Source: Lumbricus terrestris (Eukaryota > Annelida > Clitellata > Crassiclitellata > Lumbricidae). From it: a DNA stretch of 64,000 nucleotides. Position 1 is the first letter of the stretch, and the number at the start of each line of letters is the position of its first letter. A program made the translations under genes and the position numbers. The stretch is from NCBI GenBank assembly GCA_949752735.1, contig OX457039.1, forward strand, positions 29,352,620 through 29,416,619. The letters run 5' to 3'. Shown piece after piece: positions 30,542-43,240 of this stretch. Under the pieces are notes generated by a model. The model did no database searches and had not been told where the DNA came from. It saw only the letters and a program-made list of their open reading frames with translations.

Positions 30542-31123
30542 AGGTGTGATTATGTCCGTCTATATGTCACATTCGTGTAATAAAACGGTGTGCTGACGAA
30601 ACCTCATACGTCTCACAGGCATGCTCGCGTATTCCGGTGGGCGTATACCTTGCTGGATTTGGTAACGGTAGTGACCTGCAGACATCTCCCTCAACCAGGG
30701 TGAGAATTGTCGGGGGTTTGAAGTGGTTCAACCATCTCTAGTCTTTCAGAGATTCACATGGTTGTCTTCTTTTTAGTTTTTCACGGCCAAACTCCACGTG
30801 GATCATAGTCTGACCCCTGCAGTTATTTTTCTACAATTCTCAAACTGCTCTCAACTCCTTTCAGCTCTCACACCAAAATCAGAGAGAAGATTAGGTCATA
30901 GGAATCATGCACTTATTTGCCCCAATTTTTGCACTTGTAAGGAATATTGCTGAACTTATTTTTAGGTAGACCTATTAATTGTTACAAATTGATGATTGTA
31001 TCGTTTTTGGTGTGCAAACTGCAAATCATGGACCAGAATTGATACATGATTTACATTTTTTGCTGAACAAGACGCTAGAAAGAAAACTCCCATGATACCG
31101 TCTTAAATTAAGAAGCCCACTAA

Positions 31124-31384
31124 CAAGGCCGTATAGCCAGGATTTGATTTCGAGGGTGCTTCTTCAGTTTCCCGTCCGAAAACAGTGATGACCTTTTTTA
31201 AGTCATCCGACCGAAATCAATGCATTCTATTTTTTCACATTTGTTTTCATTTCGGGTGGGGTGCTTTCATGGTTTAATTTCATGGTTTTTTTTACATCAT
31301 GTGCTACTCAATGCATTCTATTATTTTTGACTTTTTACCTTTCGGGGCGTGTTCAAACACCCAAAACCCATAGCTACGGCCTTG
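31124..31384. mobile_element. Nested hAT-like MITE, 261 bp
   Basis: The left end CAAGGCCGTATAGCC pairs with the inverted right end TAGCTACGGCCTTG. The flanking octamers are CCCACTAA (31116-31123) and CTCACTAA (31385-31392), identical at 7 of 8 positions. This fits an older hAT insertion into the host element. Confidence 0.75.
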
Positions 31385-31924
31385 CTCACTAATAATAAGT
31401 GGATAAGTATTCAACGTGACAGGTTTTAAATTCGCCCGAGAAATCACTGCAGTTATAACACTTTAATTCATTTGTCGTATTTTGTGTAGCATTCATGTTT
31501 TATTCTGTGAGTTGTAGGCCTATTACACGCCATTGATTAGTTTCTGGTGATCTAAATTGCGAGAATGCGAAGATATCGGTCCTATACAAGGCCAAGCAGG
31601 GGGCCCATGCGGAACCTCTGCACACGGGCCCACGAATAGCTAGCTACGCCACTGGACATGCATCAAGTTTTGTCATAGATCTCAGCTGAGTGTCATGGCA
31701 AAACAAACTGTTCTGTTCGATCGCTTTGCCTAACAGCGAATAATGGATGGATCGATGCAACAACAACAGAAAAGAAAAAAAACGGTTGACAGTGGTTTGC
31801 AAAGACACAAAGATTGCTGCCAGGGAAGAGGTTGAGAAGGGAGAGTTGACAGAAAGAAATGCCTTCTGTAAAACGCAGACATGCAGGATATTTTAAGACG
31901 CAACTCTGAAATATTGCGTATAAT

Positions 31925-32037
31925 ATCATTATTATGTTATTATTAGTTTTTTATATTATTATTATTATGTTGTTGTTATTATTATTATTATTATTATTAT
32001 TAATATTATTATTATTATTATTATTATGTTATTATTA

Positions 32038-32119
<82 letters not shown>

Positions 32120-32401
32120 TATTATTATTATTATTATTATATACGCTGACTCTATTTCCATTTCATTAGCATGACGCCATTGGTAATAGCGATGACATTA
32201 ATTTGCGATCATAATTAAACTACAATTCAGACGACAGTGCAATGAGAATTCTTATGATAACCATGACAACGATGCAAAAGACAACAGCGAGGATAACGCT
32301 GGTGACGACGAAACCATGAAGAAGCACGCGACGAGTTATGAGCGACGGACGATGACGATGATGATGACGATGACGATGATGATGATGATGATGATGATGA
32401 C

Positions 32402-32447
<46 letters not shown>

Positions 32448-32455
32448 TTGATGAT
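31925..32455. repeat. (ATT)n and (GAT)n microsatellites
   Basis: (ATT)n with a few TGT interruptions spans about 31925-32141. (GAT)n with GAC variants spans about 32350-32450. The about 200 bp between them are unremarkable. Confidence 0.92.
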
Positions 32456-32640
32456 GTCATTTTATTACGAAATGATGAGAAAAAGAGCTGACTGATCAAT
32501 TGATCGAATGATTAGGATGGTTGTGATCACGATGATTTCCATTGAGGATTGAATAATAATGATTATGATTGATGATTTGGTTGTAGTATGATGTGATGTA
32601 GTATATGGTAACATTGACATTATACCAGTACTTAACAATA

Positions 32641-32872
32641 GTGATCGATGAATACAATCATTGATGTGTGAATATTGATGAAGACGATCATTCGTGTGTG
32701 ATTATTGATGATTACGATCATTCATGTGTGATTATTGATGAATACGATTAATCATGTGTGATTATTGATGAAGACGATAATCATGTGTGATTATTGATGA
32801 TTACGATACTCATTTGTGATTTTTGATGAAGACGATAATCATGTGTTGTTATTATTGATGATTACGATTAAT
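32641..32872. repeat. 30-bp minisatellite
   Basis: About seven imperfect copies of a 29-32 bp unit that combines CATGTGTGATTATTGATGA with a GACGAT or TACGAT link. GATGAAGAC and GATGATTAC/GATGAATAC variants tend to alternate. Confidence 0.85.
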
Positions 32873-32997
32873 TGCTGATATAATCATTAAACGAAGACGT
32901 GATCTTGTTTGATGTTGGATCATTGATATCCGCAATCAATCTCTGCATTCAATCAATGTCCAGTGATTGATGTGAGATGACACACCGTGCATAAAAC

Positions 32998-33700
32998 ATG
33001 ATCACCGATAATATCGGGAAGCGTTTGAAATTAAGTACATCACTTCGATGTTTTCATTCATCGCCGACGTTACAGTCGATAGCGGACCCAACGGACGGCA
33101 GCGGTGGCAGGATGGGGTTGGTGGCGGCGGGGCGGCGGGGGCTATCTGGTCCATCAATGGGGGGATGGGGGGGGGGAGATGGGGCGGCGGCGTTTAAGGG
33201 CCATCAGATATTCAGTGACAATAGAAGTTCGGTCGGTCGGTCGATCGGTCGGACGCTCGGTCGGTCCCGTCCCTTTGATGGCTTATCGGATGCTGATCGA
33301 GGGTGAGCCCATTACCCAGCCAGCGGCCCTCATCCTCTTCGTCGCTTCCTTCTTCCCCTCTCTGACCAAACGACTGCATTTGCATTCTTTCTACCAGAGT
33401 AGCAAGAAATCACTGTCGTCGTCGTCGTTGGTCAGCGGTCGACTCTTTCCGATTTCAAAGCCACTGGCAGAGAGAGCGAGTGAGACAGAGAGACAGACAG
33501 ACAGGCATACAGACAGACAGGCAGGCAGGCAGACAGACAAACAGACAGACAGAGACAAAGAGAGAGAGAGGGGGCTTCAGTCGCTCTTTCAAGTCACCGT
33601 TCGTCATTCGTTCGTTCGACCAGTGAACTCTCCTTCTTATCAGCATTCCTAAGGCAGGGTGGAAGAGGAGGTGGAAAAGGAGGAGGACGAGGAGGTGGAA
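32998..33700. repeat. GC-rich low-complexity DNA, (GGTC)n and (ACAG)n
   Basis: G-rich sequence at 33085-33200, a (GGTC)n-like run at about 33229-33268, and (ACAG)n at about 33476-33572. The frames of 98-182 codons here are Gly/Arg or Cys/Leu low-complexity and I do not call them genes. Confidence 0.7.
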
Positions 33701-34040
33701 GAGGACGAGGAGGAGGACTCTAAATGACCGACCGACACAAAACGTAAACAACAGAAGATCAGTGATGCAACGATCGACAGAAGCAGGTTCATCGTCGGTG
33801 TTAGCATATAACCATTTGTTTATGCCGTCTGTCGTTTAGCATAGTCTCTTATGTGTGTTATGTGTGTGTATGTCACAGTATCTGTGTGTGTCCGTCTGCA
33901 TGTGTCTTTGTGTGTCTATCATCCGCCGCATGCATGCAGGTACTTATGCTGTCAAAAGACTGGTAGTCTTTTCAGATGACTAGACATTTGTGCAACCTAT
34001 CCGGTGTGCACGTACTGCGTATAAATTATTTGCATTTGTG

Positions 34041-34135
<95 letters not shown>

Positions 34136-34152
34136 GTCATCATCATCATCAG
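34041..34152. repeat. (CAT)n microsatellite, about 37 units
   Basis: A nearly pure trinucleotide run with one CGT interruption. It produces poly-His, poly-Ser and, in reverse, poly-Asp frames. Confidence 0.95.
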
Positions 34153-34185
34153 CTAGGATCTGGAGAGCCATCATATGTGGCGGTC

Positions 34186-35832
34186 GGTGCTATTACAAAA
34201 TGTCCCCGGACAAAATGTCCCTGGACAAAAAGTCCCCGGACAAAATGTCTCTGGACAAAAAGTCCCCGGATAAAATGTCTCTGGACAAAAAGTCCCCGGA
34301 TAAAAATGTCCCCGGGCAAAAGTCCCTGGACAAATAGTCCCTTTAAAGAACATAAAATCGCACGTTCTTTCTCGACAGTTTTTAGCTGTGCCGAGAAACT
34401 AAAAACATCTATTGTGTGGCATGCTCCCACCCCGGTATAGGCATACCTGGCATAGTCTACATCCTCTCGCTAACGATCGAGAAATAAGTTCTCGGCTGAT
34501 CGATTGTCTAACCAGAAAAACACTTATGATTAGAATCTATATAGTTATAAAGCAGAGTCATTATTCTGTTTGCATTTTTTCTGTTTGTATGGATGTATTT
34601 TGAATTTCTCGCGGGGGCCTGCTCGGAAATTACAGCGATTCGTTTTACCAAAATTTTCAAACTGATTCTTACCCAAATTTGACGTTTAACGCGTCTATTT
34701 TCAGCTGTCAATAAACTTTATAGCCCGAGCTATCAACATTTTAATTTCACACGCGATTAGCGATTCGAAAGCCATTCGCGTTCATCGCCTCCATCAGGCC
34801 TCCATTGCCTACATGAATCCTACAACCAATGGCATGACGGTTTGAGATCACGTGATATTTACTTATATCGAAAATATTTTCTGAGGATCGAAAATATTTC
34901 TGAGGATTATTCTCGGCTTATTTCTTCTGATGCACTCGAGAAAGACTTAAAGATCGCGATCCAAAAATCTTTCCATATTTTAAATTTCGCTGTTATAAAA
35001 ACCATATAATTAGGAACGGCATATGTTCAATAAACTCATGACGTCATTATTTTGATTTTATAGCGCGCGCTTTCGATAAGTTATACTAAAAACACTGATA
35101 ATAATTCTGAACGGGTGATCGCAAGATAATGACAATGGATACCGGTAATAATATAATACCGTGAATTTTCAGATTTTTTCGACCGAAAAAAAACCCAGAG
35201 AAGTTTAGCCACTTTGTGTTTTGTAACGCATTTTAATCTGAAGGCCTATTATCGTTAAGTAGGCCTACACGAACGAAACCCGGGCGAAGCCGGGTATAAC
35301 AGCTAGTGATTCATAAAACAGTCTTAATGACAAGCAGTCCGGACCATACAATTTCAAAGACGCCTAGAGTGAGACAAAGACGGATGCTCTTAAGACTGTC
35401 TAAGCTACTTGGTGAACTTGTACATTTGTGATGCAAGAATTAGAATATTTATTTATGAAAATCTTGTGAACCAAACTGCAGTTTGCAATTGGTTGATTAA
35501 TAAAGAATATTCTGTTCTTTTCACAAAAAACCAAGCATTCACATACATTTGGAAAAGTCAGTTCTCTGCCAGACTGACTTTTTTGTCAATGTTGGGTATC
35601 TGCTGATAGGCGCCCAAATCGCTGGGTTCTAGGTAGTCCTACGCTTTTTTAGGGACATTTATCCTGGAACTTTTGTCCGGGACATTTTGTCCAGGGACAT
35701 TTTGTCCGGGGACATTTTATCCGAGGACATTTTGTCCGGGGACTTTTGTCCCGGGACTTTTTGTCCAGGGTCATTTTTTCAGGAACATTTTGTCCAGGGA
35801 CATTTTGTCCGGGGACATTTTGTCCGTCCACG
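34186..35832. mobile_element. Foldback element with 15-bp iterated inverted arms
   Basis: The left arm (34196-34342) holds about ten copies of a 15-bp unit like GGACAAAATGTCCCC. The right arm (35651-35825) holds about eleven copies in inverted orientation. The 9-mer GTGGCGGTC lies directly outside both arms (34177-34185 and 35833-35841). This could be a 9-bp target duplication, as in Mutator-like elements, but the superfamily is unproven. No transposase is visible. A Helitron sits inside. Confidence 0.65.
34536..35306 (+). mobile_element. Non-autonomous Helitron 1, 771 bp
   Basis: It begins TCTATATAGTTATAAAG after an A and ends in a hairpin ACCCGGGCGAAGCCGGGT followed by AACAGCTAG and then T. 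A TC start, a hairpin before CTAG, and insertion between A and T without duplication are Helitron hallmarks. There is no Rep/helicase frame. It shares a GCGATCCAAAAATCTT-type segment with the Helitron at 62350. Confidence 0.8.
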
Positions 35833-35841
35833 GTGGCGGTC

Positions 35842-36768
35842 CATTCTTAGAAGAGGTATACAATTTCTAAAGCACGCTGGCATTTTTTGGACTCATTTGT
35901 AGGTCGGGGGTATAATTAATAATAATTATGGTGACATCACGGTACAAAATTCATCTGGTTCAGGTCGGACTCCACCATAGACTATACACATGTCCAAGTG
36001 TGGTGCAGACTGCGTTGGTGTAGGCCTACTCCATCCAGCCCCCTTGTAGGACCTGACATCATAGCTCATGGACCCATGTGTGTATACGTTCGGTGGCTAA
36101 GGAATCTGGTCACAGCACATAACAGAGCATAACCCGATCGGTTGGTCCTAATTATTATCTTTGCAACGTGCAATATATAATATCCAATGAGTTCTGGTTG
36201 GAGTGTAAGCCTAGTAACTGCAACACTTAGAATGTGTGTATCACAATCTGTGCGTCCATGTATATACCGTGTATACGTAGACTATTCGAAGGTGATGTGA
36301 ACCGACCCACAGAGATCTTCTCTGGTGCAACTGTTGAAAGGCATCAAGCTACGGTATACAAATCGCTTCTTTAGCCCCATAGACAGAGAGAAAGAAGGAG
36401 AGGGACACAGATAGACAGACAGACAGGAAGATGGACAAACAGACAGACAGACAGATATATATATATATATAAATATATATATATAAACGAGCGGAATCAA
36501 TGAATTGAAAATGAGGAGTTTGGTATTCAGTCGAATTGATGTTGTCAGTTGCTTCTGCATTCTGCAGCATTGGCTGCACGCGCTGCAGCCGTATTCCTCG
36601 GATCCACTGAAAGCATATAGGTCTTAACATACAAGACCAGACAGCGTATATATTGGATTGAATGAACCCGTGCTCGATCGGATGATCAATTCGTATAGAC
36701 TATATATATCTGCACTTAATCTAGAGTTGAACCTTAGACCCTGCATTCCATGCGTATGACTGCATGTA
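35842..36768. other. Unassigned DNA with short repeats
   Basis: (ACAG)n and (TA)n at about 36410-36485. No gene, RNA or transposon ends are recognised. Confidence 0.5.
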
Positions 36769-36770
36769 TA

Positions 36771-38166
36771 CAGGGTGGCTCAAAAAAAATGTACCACCGG
36801 GGAAAATGCGATATCTTCGCAGCCGATCGAACTTTTTCTGCGAAAATTTCCAAATTTGTAGGGGAATGAATTTCCAACAATCCCTGAAAGTTTCATTTGA
36901 AACTTTTCATGTTTGCAAAAGTTACAGCTGTTCAAACTTAAAATTTGGTTTTTTCAAATATCCGCGGAAAATTGGCGTCACTTGTAGATTTCCAAGTCAA
37001 ATGATATCACTTTTCACTACGACCTCAGCATTCCGTTTTGCAGTTTATTGTAAGGTATAATGGGAGTGTCCACTCCCTGCCTTAACACAAGCTGAAATTC
37101 TTTTTGTGAAGCTCAGTATGGCCTTGTTGGTCGGGTCCTGCGGCAACTGACCCCACATTAGCAGCAAGACTTGCTTCAGCTGGCCAATGTTCTCCAACTT
37201 GGGATTAAATGTCTTGCAGCGTTCCAGCATAGCTCACCAGACGTGATATGCAAGAGGGCTAAGGTCTGGCGAGTTTGTAAGCCATCTTTGCCAATGCATT
37301 TACATTTACTTTGTTGGCAATAAGGTAGCGCCATCATAATCAACCTTGCCGTGTGAGCAAGCAGGCGCAAAATGTCCTGCTGGAAAAAAACCCAGATGTT
37401 AGAGCATACCTGGTCTTCAATGAGTCCGGGTTAGAGAGTTCAAAGATGAGTCTAACCTACTGAATGGGATTAAATGCAGTCTTTTCTCGCAGCCGTAACA
37501 CACGCCAGCATATCTGATGCCGAAACCACGATGTGCTTTGCAAACTTGACCCTTTCGATTACCAAGCGAATTTCGTGAAAATCGTGTTTTTTTCATCAGG
37601 CCAAGCGACCACTTCCTGCCTCTCTTCCGACATCTGATCTTCGTTACATAAACATGTTTGCAGATAGCCTTCAATGTGCTCAGGCTCCACTTTTCATTGG
37701 GTATTTTGCTATGATCACGCGATGTCCCAGTCTCTGTTCATGCAAAGTCCGAGTTCCCATTTTATCTTTCGCAGAAACTTTGCCCGTGACGTTCAGTAAT
37801 GGGTTCACAAATTGAGACCTTAATCTATAAAATATCACCAAATACCAGCAGATTGCTTCATAAACAGCTTCTTTACAGCTCATAGTGAGGTCGAATGACA
37901 TCATCATCAATTTGTGTGTTGTAATTTGCCAAAAAATATTAATGAAATCACATGTATTGGAGCATATTTCTCCGGATAATTGAAAAAACGAAATTTTTAG
38001 TTTGAACAGCTGTAACTTTTGCAAACATGAAAAGTTTCAAATGAAACTTTCAGGGATTGTTGGATATTCATTCCCCTTCAAATTGCGAAATTTTCGCAGA
38101 AAAAGCTCAATCGGCTGCGAAGATAACGCATTTTCCCCGGTGGTACATTTTTTTTGAGCCACCCTG
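36771..38166 (-). mobile_element. Decayed Tc1/mariner-type transposon, 1396 bp
   Basis: Long terminal inverted repeats of about 200 bp start CAGGGTGGCTCAAAAAAAAT at both ends and are flanked by TA dinucleotides (36769-36770, 38167-38168). The size fits a full mariner. On the minus strand the transposase C-terminus is recognisable: SPDLSPLAYHVW near 37230-37270, then an in-frame TGA, then a frame to 37045 containing WGQLPQDPTNKAILSF and KRISACVKAGSGH. The PDxSP motif holds the third catalytic Asp in this family. The upstream coding region is broken by stops and frameshifts, so the element is not autonomous. Confidence 0.88.
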
Positions 38167-38168
38167 TA

Positions 38169-39230
38169 TGTATATACGTAAGTCTGTATACAAGAATGTA
38201 TATACGTCTATGCATTCGTGCATATGTCTGACACAGAGCCTTTTAGGCGTTTGCGTTTGAAAGCATTGGAGCATATGTTTCTCTACTTTCTCCGCAGGTA
38301 TCTTACTATATATCCTGGTCTTGCATTGACGTTCCATCGGATGTGTATAGCGCAACCAAATTCAAAGAAGGCGCATAGTCTCTAAATTTCCAAGATAATC
38401 ACAAAATCTGACTCTTAGTCCAACGATACAGTCTCTGCACAAAAGTACTCAACTAATGTTCACTTAAACCTCTCTATACTCTCTGTCACCTCCAACCATC
38501 GTCTGCAACCAACACTCTCACTAGTCACCCTTATGCTCATGCATGCGATACTCAACACCGACCCGTCCAAGTGTACAGCTGCAGGTGCGCATGCACTAAC
38601 GTTTTTTGCACTATACCTTCTGGCCACACTATACCGCTGGTTGCAATTTTTTTTACAACGTTGGATCAGCAATAGCGATGATCCAAAACGATTGACAAAG
38701 ATGAGCATTGAGTCGTGGACTTCAGAAAAGTAATCTGTTATTTTTTCGTTTGAGCAATAGACTTTTGTGCATAAACTTTACGTGGCATGCATGCAGAAAA
38801 AATAATGACAGTGAGTGCATTCTATAGCATGAGGCTGCCATACAAGAGGCAGGCCTATATTCACTAGCTAAAGTAGGCTAAACAGTCATTCGATCACCTA
38901 TCATATAAGTATAGGTCTACCATCCTGTAGGCTAATGCAAAAAATCATTTCAAGACTCGTGTAAAGAGCTGAAACAGATATCGTTTTCTTAATGAATTTT
39001 CCTGGAAAAGCAGAGTGCATGATAATACAATGTAGGTGCGAGGCGCAAAACCAACGCCAGCATTAATCATACCACATCGATCGTCAGACAAGAGTGATGG
39101 GTAATTAAAGTTGTGCAACTAATATAATTAATTAACATTGACAGTAGTTCAAATATCATAATTATAATTAGACCCTTTAGAAAACTGACAAAGAGTAGGT
39201 CCATTTGTAACTTGACTATATACTCGGTTC
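38169..39230. other. Unassigned intergenic DNA
   Basis: No supported feature. Frames of 66-85 codons carry no known motif. Confidence 0.5.
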
Positions 39231-39279
39231 CAGGCTTCCAGCCTGCCAGACTGGGTCGCCGAGAGGAGGAGGGGAAATG

Positions 39280-40505
39280 TCCAGGGCCCAGGAGCTTTAA
39301 GAAGCTCGGGCAAAAAATGATCATGATTTTTACTATTTTTTTTTATTATTTTATCATTGTTTTATTATTATTTTATTTTTATTTATTATTACTAGTATTT
39401 TGATCATTAATATCATAATTAATAAATTGCCATTTAGAGGTCTATAACACGTCTAGACAAAAAAAAGCTTGCACGAAAGCGCGTCACTGGAAAGTCTAGA
39501 CCAACTCATTATAAATTTTAGACAAAACTATGATTTGCGGCGCATAAAGTTCGAAAGTTTATTTATTTCAGACGGGCCGGTTAGCGCAATATTTCTCATA
39601 AGTTGATTGCGGGCGGCGGCGGGCCCAACCTATAATCACTTATACGCCTACAAAGCTTATGATTTCTGCCGTTTTAAATGTTGTCTAATATTACTGTCTC
39701 ATAACTACAACTTGTTGCCGATTTCAATCGTAAACTGCATAAAGTAAAAAATTTAAATGATAAATTTCTTTCGTAACGATGTAATATAGGCACAAATCTG
39801 GAGCACAAAAGGAAAAGAAAAAGCTAATAGGCCTATGAACGTTTGCAAAGAAGTCGGTAGTTGCACACTATTTCAATTAGGATTCTCAAAATAAGACAAG
39901 CCAGAGCCCGTATAGCCTATTACCTCTACCTCGGTTGATTCTAGTGAATTAAACATGCCTGATGAACATAACCGAATCGATGAAAATTATGTTTGTGGTG
40001 TTAGTGTCCTAATCCCAAAAGATGACATTATAAATAAACTCTATGAAAATACCGAAAATTTATAAACGGATAAGACTTGGTTATTTGATGTTGGCACTCT
40101 GACATCAGGACGTGTGACTTCGGAAGCTGAAGGATCTTTCAGCAAGCTCAAGTAAATTAAAAGTATATGTTATGAAATAAGACAGATTGAATGGTCTTGC
40201 AACTCCTGCAATCGAATATGATCTTGCAAAAATCATTGAACTGTATACGAGGATATTGTAAACGATTTGCTCCATGGCGGTTAAATCCAGAAAAGTTTCG
40301 TTTGCATGATTGCCATAAAGTTGAAATTTTAATTCTTAATATTATTATTAAGAGCTTATTAAAATCATAATATAGGCTACCGGTATATAGCTTATACATT
40401 ATCGTACATTCGTATACCCACACTCTTGTTATTTCTATTTGCTTTTAGCCTAAAGGTAGTTTAAGCCCCTTAGGGCCCGTGACTGCCCTGGCCAGGGGCC
40501 CGGAA
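39280..40505 (+). pseudogene. Remnant of an autonomous hAT transposon (transposase C-terminus)
   Basis: At 40114-40152 the + strand encodes VTSEAEGSFSKLK. After a frameshift, 40184-40249 encodes RLNGLATPAIEYDLAKII and a few more residues. Together these match the dimerisation region of hAT transposases, which typically read AERSFSKLK...RLNGLA.LSIE. GGGCCC-rich segments at about 39280-39310 and 40466-40505 may be its degenerate ends, but I found no clear target duplication. Upstream coding is unrecognisable. The limits are approximate. Confidence 0.6.
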
Positions 40506-40509
40506 TTTC

Positions 40510-42128
40510 TGTCGGCGAACTTGCTCGGTTCAGTATAGGCAATAGCGTGTGTTATACCATTCGCTAACGTGGAGTTGGAGCATGAAAAGAAGACTTTACT
40601 ATTTTACCATAAGAGTAGCTATGGGAAAGTTGAGGACCTCCCTCACTCCCCCTCCCGAGGTTCCCGCCCCGGCAGTACTCACCCTGCATGGGACTAGATG
40701 AAACACTATAGGTCCTAAAGCAGAGAAGAGGTTTGATAAATTACCCTAAATGTTTCGGCATTTCACAAGATTCTTGATTTACAAGATGCCTATAGCTGCA
40801 ACATTATTGCTATTTTAGATATGCAAACAGATCTATATAATCTATATTCTATAATAATAGGATATAGGGGCCTATGTATTTTCTTGTTTGAACCCATGCA
40901 TTTAATACATGCATTCAATACATGCATACCCGCTAACAGCATTCATTTGGGCGTTAATTAGAAGCAATCAGACCTGTAGAGTGTAGACCTACCAATAAAT
41001 TGCGTTTCTTTTATTGTTCGGAAACCGTTTCGGCTTTAGAGTTAAAAACGGTTCCGACTTGCAGGTGCATTCAGGCGGTGGTCGTGAAATGAAAATGCGC
41101 AGAGCGTGAATGCAGGTGGTTCATGCCGATGGCAGCATTTAAGCGTGATTCGCAAACACCCGAAGAGCTAAATTAAAAGTAACACCTACATGTATGTCCG
41201 GAGCTTAAGACAATTTACAGGCAATTGCAATTGTTTTATGGTGAGAGACAGCCTCTGAAATGAGCCGAAGGAATATCAGGGAAACACATATGGAAACAGA
41301 ACCAAGTAAACCTCGAAACCATTTTTGCAGCACGCGCGCAGGTCAGGAAACATGTTTCAAGCTTTCAATAGTTATAGAGTAAAAGGCCACAAAGCAAACG
41401 CAAATGTGAAAAAGTGGTGTTGAGTTTCAATTAACTGTGTCAAATAATTGATGAAAGATTCGAAAGCCATTTAAAGATGTGTTAAGTTTTGTAAAGCGAT
41501 GAGACGAGAGGTTGAAATGACATATTATTCTCATGCGAAGATCAAACGCTTGATATAATGACTCGATATAGCCTAATAGGCTTAATAGCCTCCATAATAT
41601 CCACGATGCAAAAGACAGAGATGCTAATAGATGTCAAAGTGGCACATGATGTAATAGTTTCCAAGCGTTTGACCTTCGTACAATGATATAGTCTATGAGT
41701 CGAGGATAACTAAATTTAAAAATCGCCAAATTTAAAATGGCTAAATTAGAAAATTACAGGGGACATTAAAACATTGATGCATGAAGCCCAAGATCATCTA
41801 TAGGAATTCTAGGTTATATGATTTGAACTGTGATCTCCTTGTATAATGTATACCTGTACGCCTTGTAAGGCATATGGAAACTTTTTCCTCGTTAGCTCGA
41901 CTATAGGCCGTATACAGTCTTCTAAAGCGGAATTTATTTTCTAACTGAACATTGTTCTTGCTAACCACAGATTTTCAGACTTGATGCTATATACAAACCT
42001 ACAAACCAACCCTAAATTCTCTCGTCAAGAGCTCATTGCATCAATTAGACGAACACACACACAAACACACACACACACACAAGCACACACACACAAACAC
42101 ACACACATAATATGTATAATATAAATAA
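40510..42128. other. Unassigned DNA with (AC)n
   Basis: Interrupted (AC)n at about 42053-42108. The rest shows no coding, RNA or transposon signal. Confidence 0.5.
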
Positions 42129-42129
42129 A

Positions 42130-42802
42130 TCTATATAAATAAAAATGTAAAAAGTTACTGTTTGTTACCTCGGTTCTTGGACAGTTGTTGACCGATTGTT
42201 TTGAAAATTTTCGCAAACCGTTCCATTCGAACATACGCGGGTTTTTTATGCCTTTTGGGGAAAAGCGCAATCTTTACGACCAAAAAACACAACTTTTAAT
42301 TCCACTTTCACGCGTCCGTCCATTTGCATTCTAATGAGACCGCACCGTCCATTTGCATTCCAATGAGGCCGTGCATACCGTCGCGTGTTTCTGTAGCGCA
42401 TTTGTTTGTAGGCCCTAACTGTCGTTTTGAAAATTTTCACACAACGTTCGAACGGACGGGTTTTTATATGCTTTTTTGGAAAAAACACAAATGCGTGTAT
42501 GCGGACGTGTTTTTTTTTATCCGCGCGTGTTCTTGTATAGCGCATATATCTATGTAGCTGTAGAGAACGGAGGAGTGAGGGAGGAAGGGAGGGGAGGGAG
42601 GGAGGGAGCGGGAGAAAGAGGGAGGGGAGGGAGCGGACGGGATGGATGGATGGAGGGAGGGAGGGAACGGGAGAGAGGGAACGGGAGGGAAGGACGGAGG
42701 GAAGGAGGGAGGGAGGGAGGGAGGCAGGTAGGGGAAGGGAGGTAGGGAGGGAGGGATGAACGGTCTTTTCAGCCACAGCAACGCGTGGCCGGGTACAGCT
42801 AG
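42130..42802 (+). mobile_element. Non-autonomous Helitron 2, 673 bp
   Basis: It starts TCTATATAAATAAAAATG after an A. It ends GCCACAGCAACGCGTGGC (short hairpin), CGGGTACAG, CTAG, then T. Its first part holds two related segments (TGTCGTTTTGAAAATTTTC and TTGTTTTGAAAATTTTCG). Its 3' part is a purine-rich (GGGA)n block at about 42565-42755 lying just inside the terminal hairpin. There is no coding capacity. Confidence 0.8.
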
Positions 42803-43208
42803 TATATTATAAATGTATAATATGTGTGAGTGCGTGTGGTGTATGTACTGTAGAGTGAATGGGTTATAAGCTCGACTTCAGGCGCTGACTTTTCCTGCTG
42901 ACGTCTTAAGATCGTATACAGCTTTCCCTTCTAAGATCTCTGACTGCCGAGATATAAAAAAACATAAAGAAATAATTAAATTGGTTAAAAAAAACTTATC
43001 GTAGACATCATATACGTCGGAAGGCATTGCTTGAAAGCAGCAGGTTCTGTGCACATTAGACGCCTGCAGCACAAGGCGACGACGACGACGACGACGACGC
43101 AGATGATGAAAAGATGATGTATAATAGATCAAAGCGAATGTTTCATGACGTAGGTGCCGGCGCAGACGACAACGACGACCTAAGACGACTAAACAACTGG
43201 AGCAACAG

Positions 43209-43240
<32 letters not shown>

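Larger units (their letters stand above)
29563..31654. mobile_element. hAT element with nested insertions, 2092 bp
   Basis: The termini are CAGTGGCGTAGCTACC and its inverted partner TAGCTACGCCACTG. A perfect 8-bp duplication GACATGCA sits at 29555-29562 and 31655-31662. Just inside both ends is CACACGGGCCCACGA in direct orientation. The interior carries a dispersed LINE-like repeat (30031-30541) and a second, smaller hAT element (31124-31384). No transposase remnant was recognised in the remaining sequence. Confidence 0.9.

Noticed and set aside
30250..30596. Frames of 79 and 97 codons, with similar ones at 60336-60697
   Set aside because: They lie antisense to the dispersed LINE-like repeat and recur only because the repeat recurs.
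33976..34440. A 154-codon frame with a long His run
   Set aside because: It is produced by the (CAT)n microsatellite and the 15-bp transposon arm; there is no other coding evidence.
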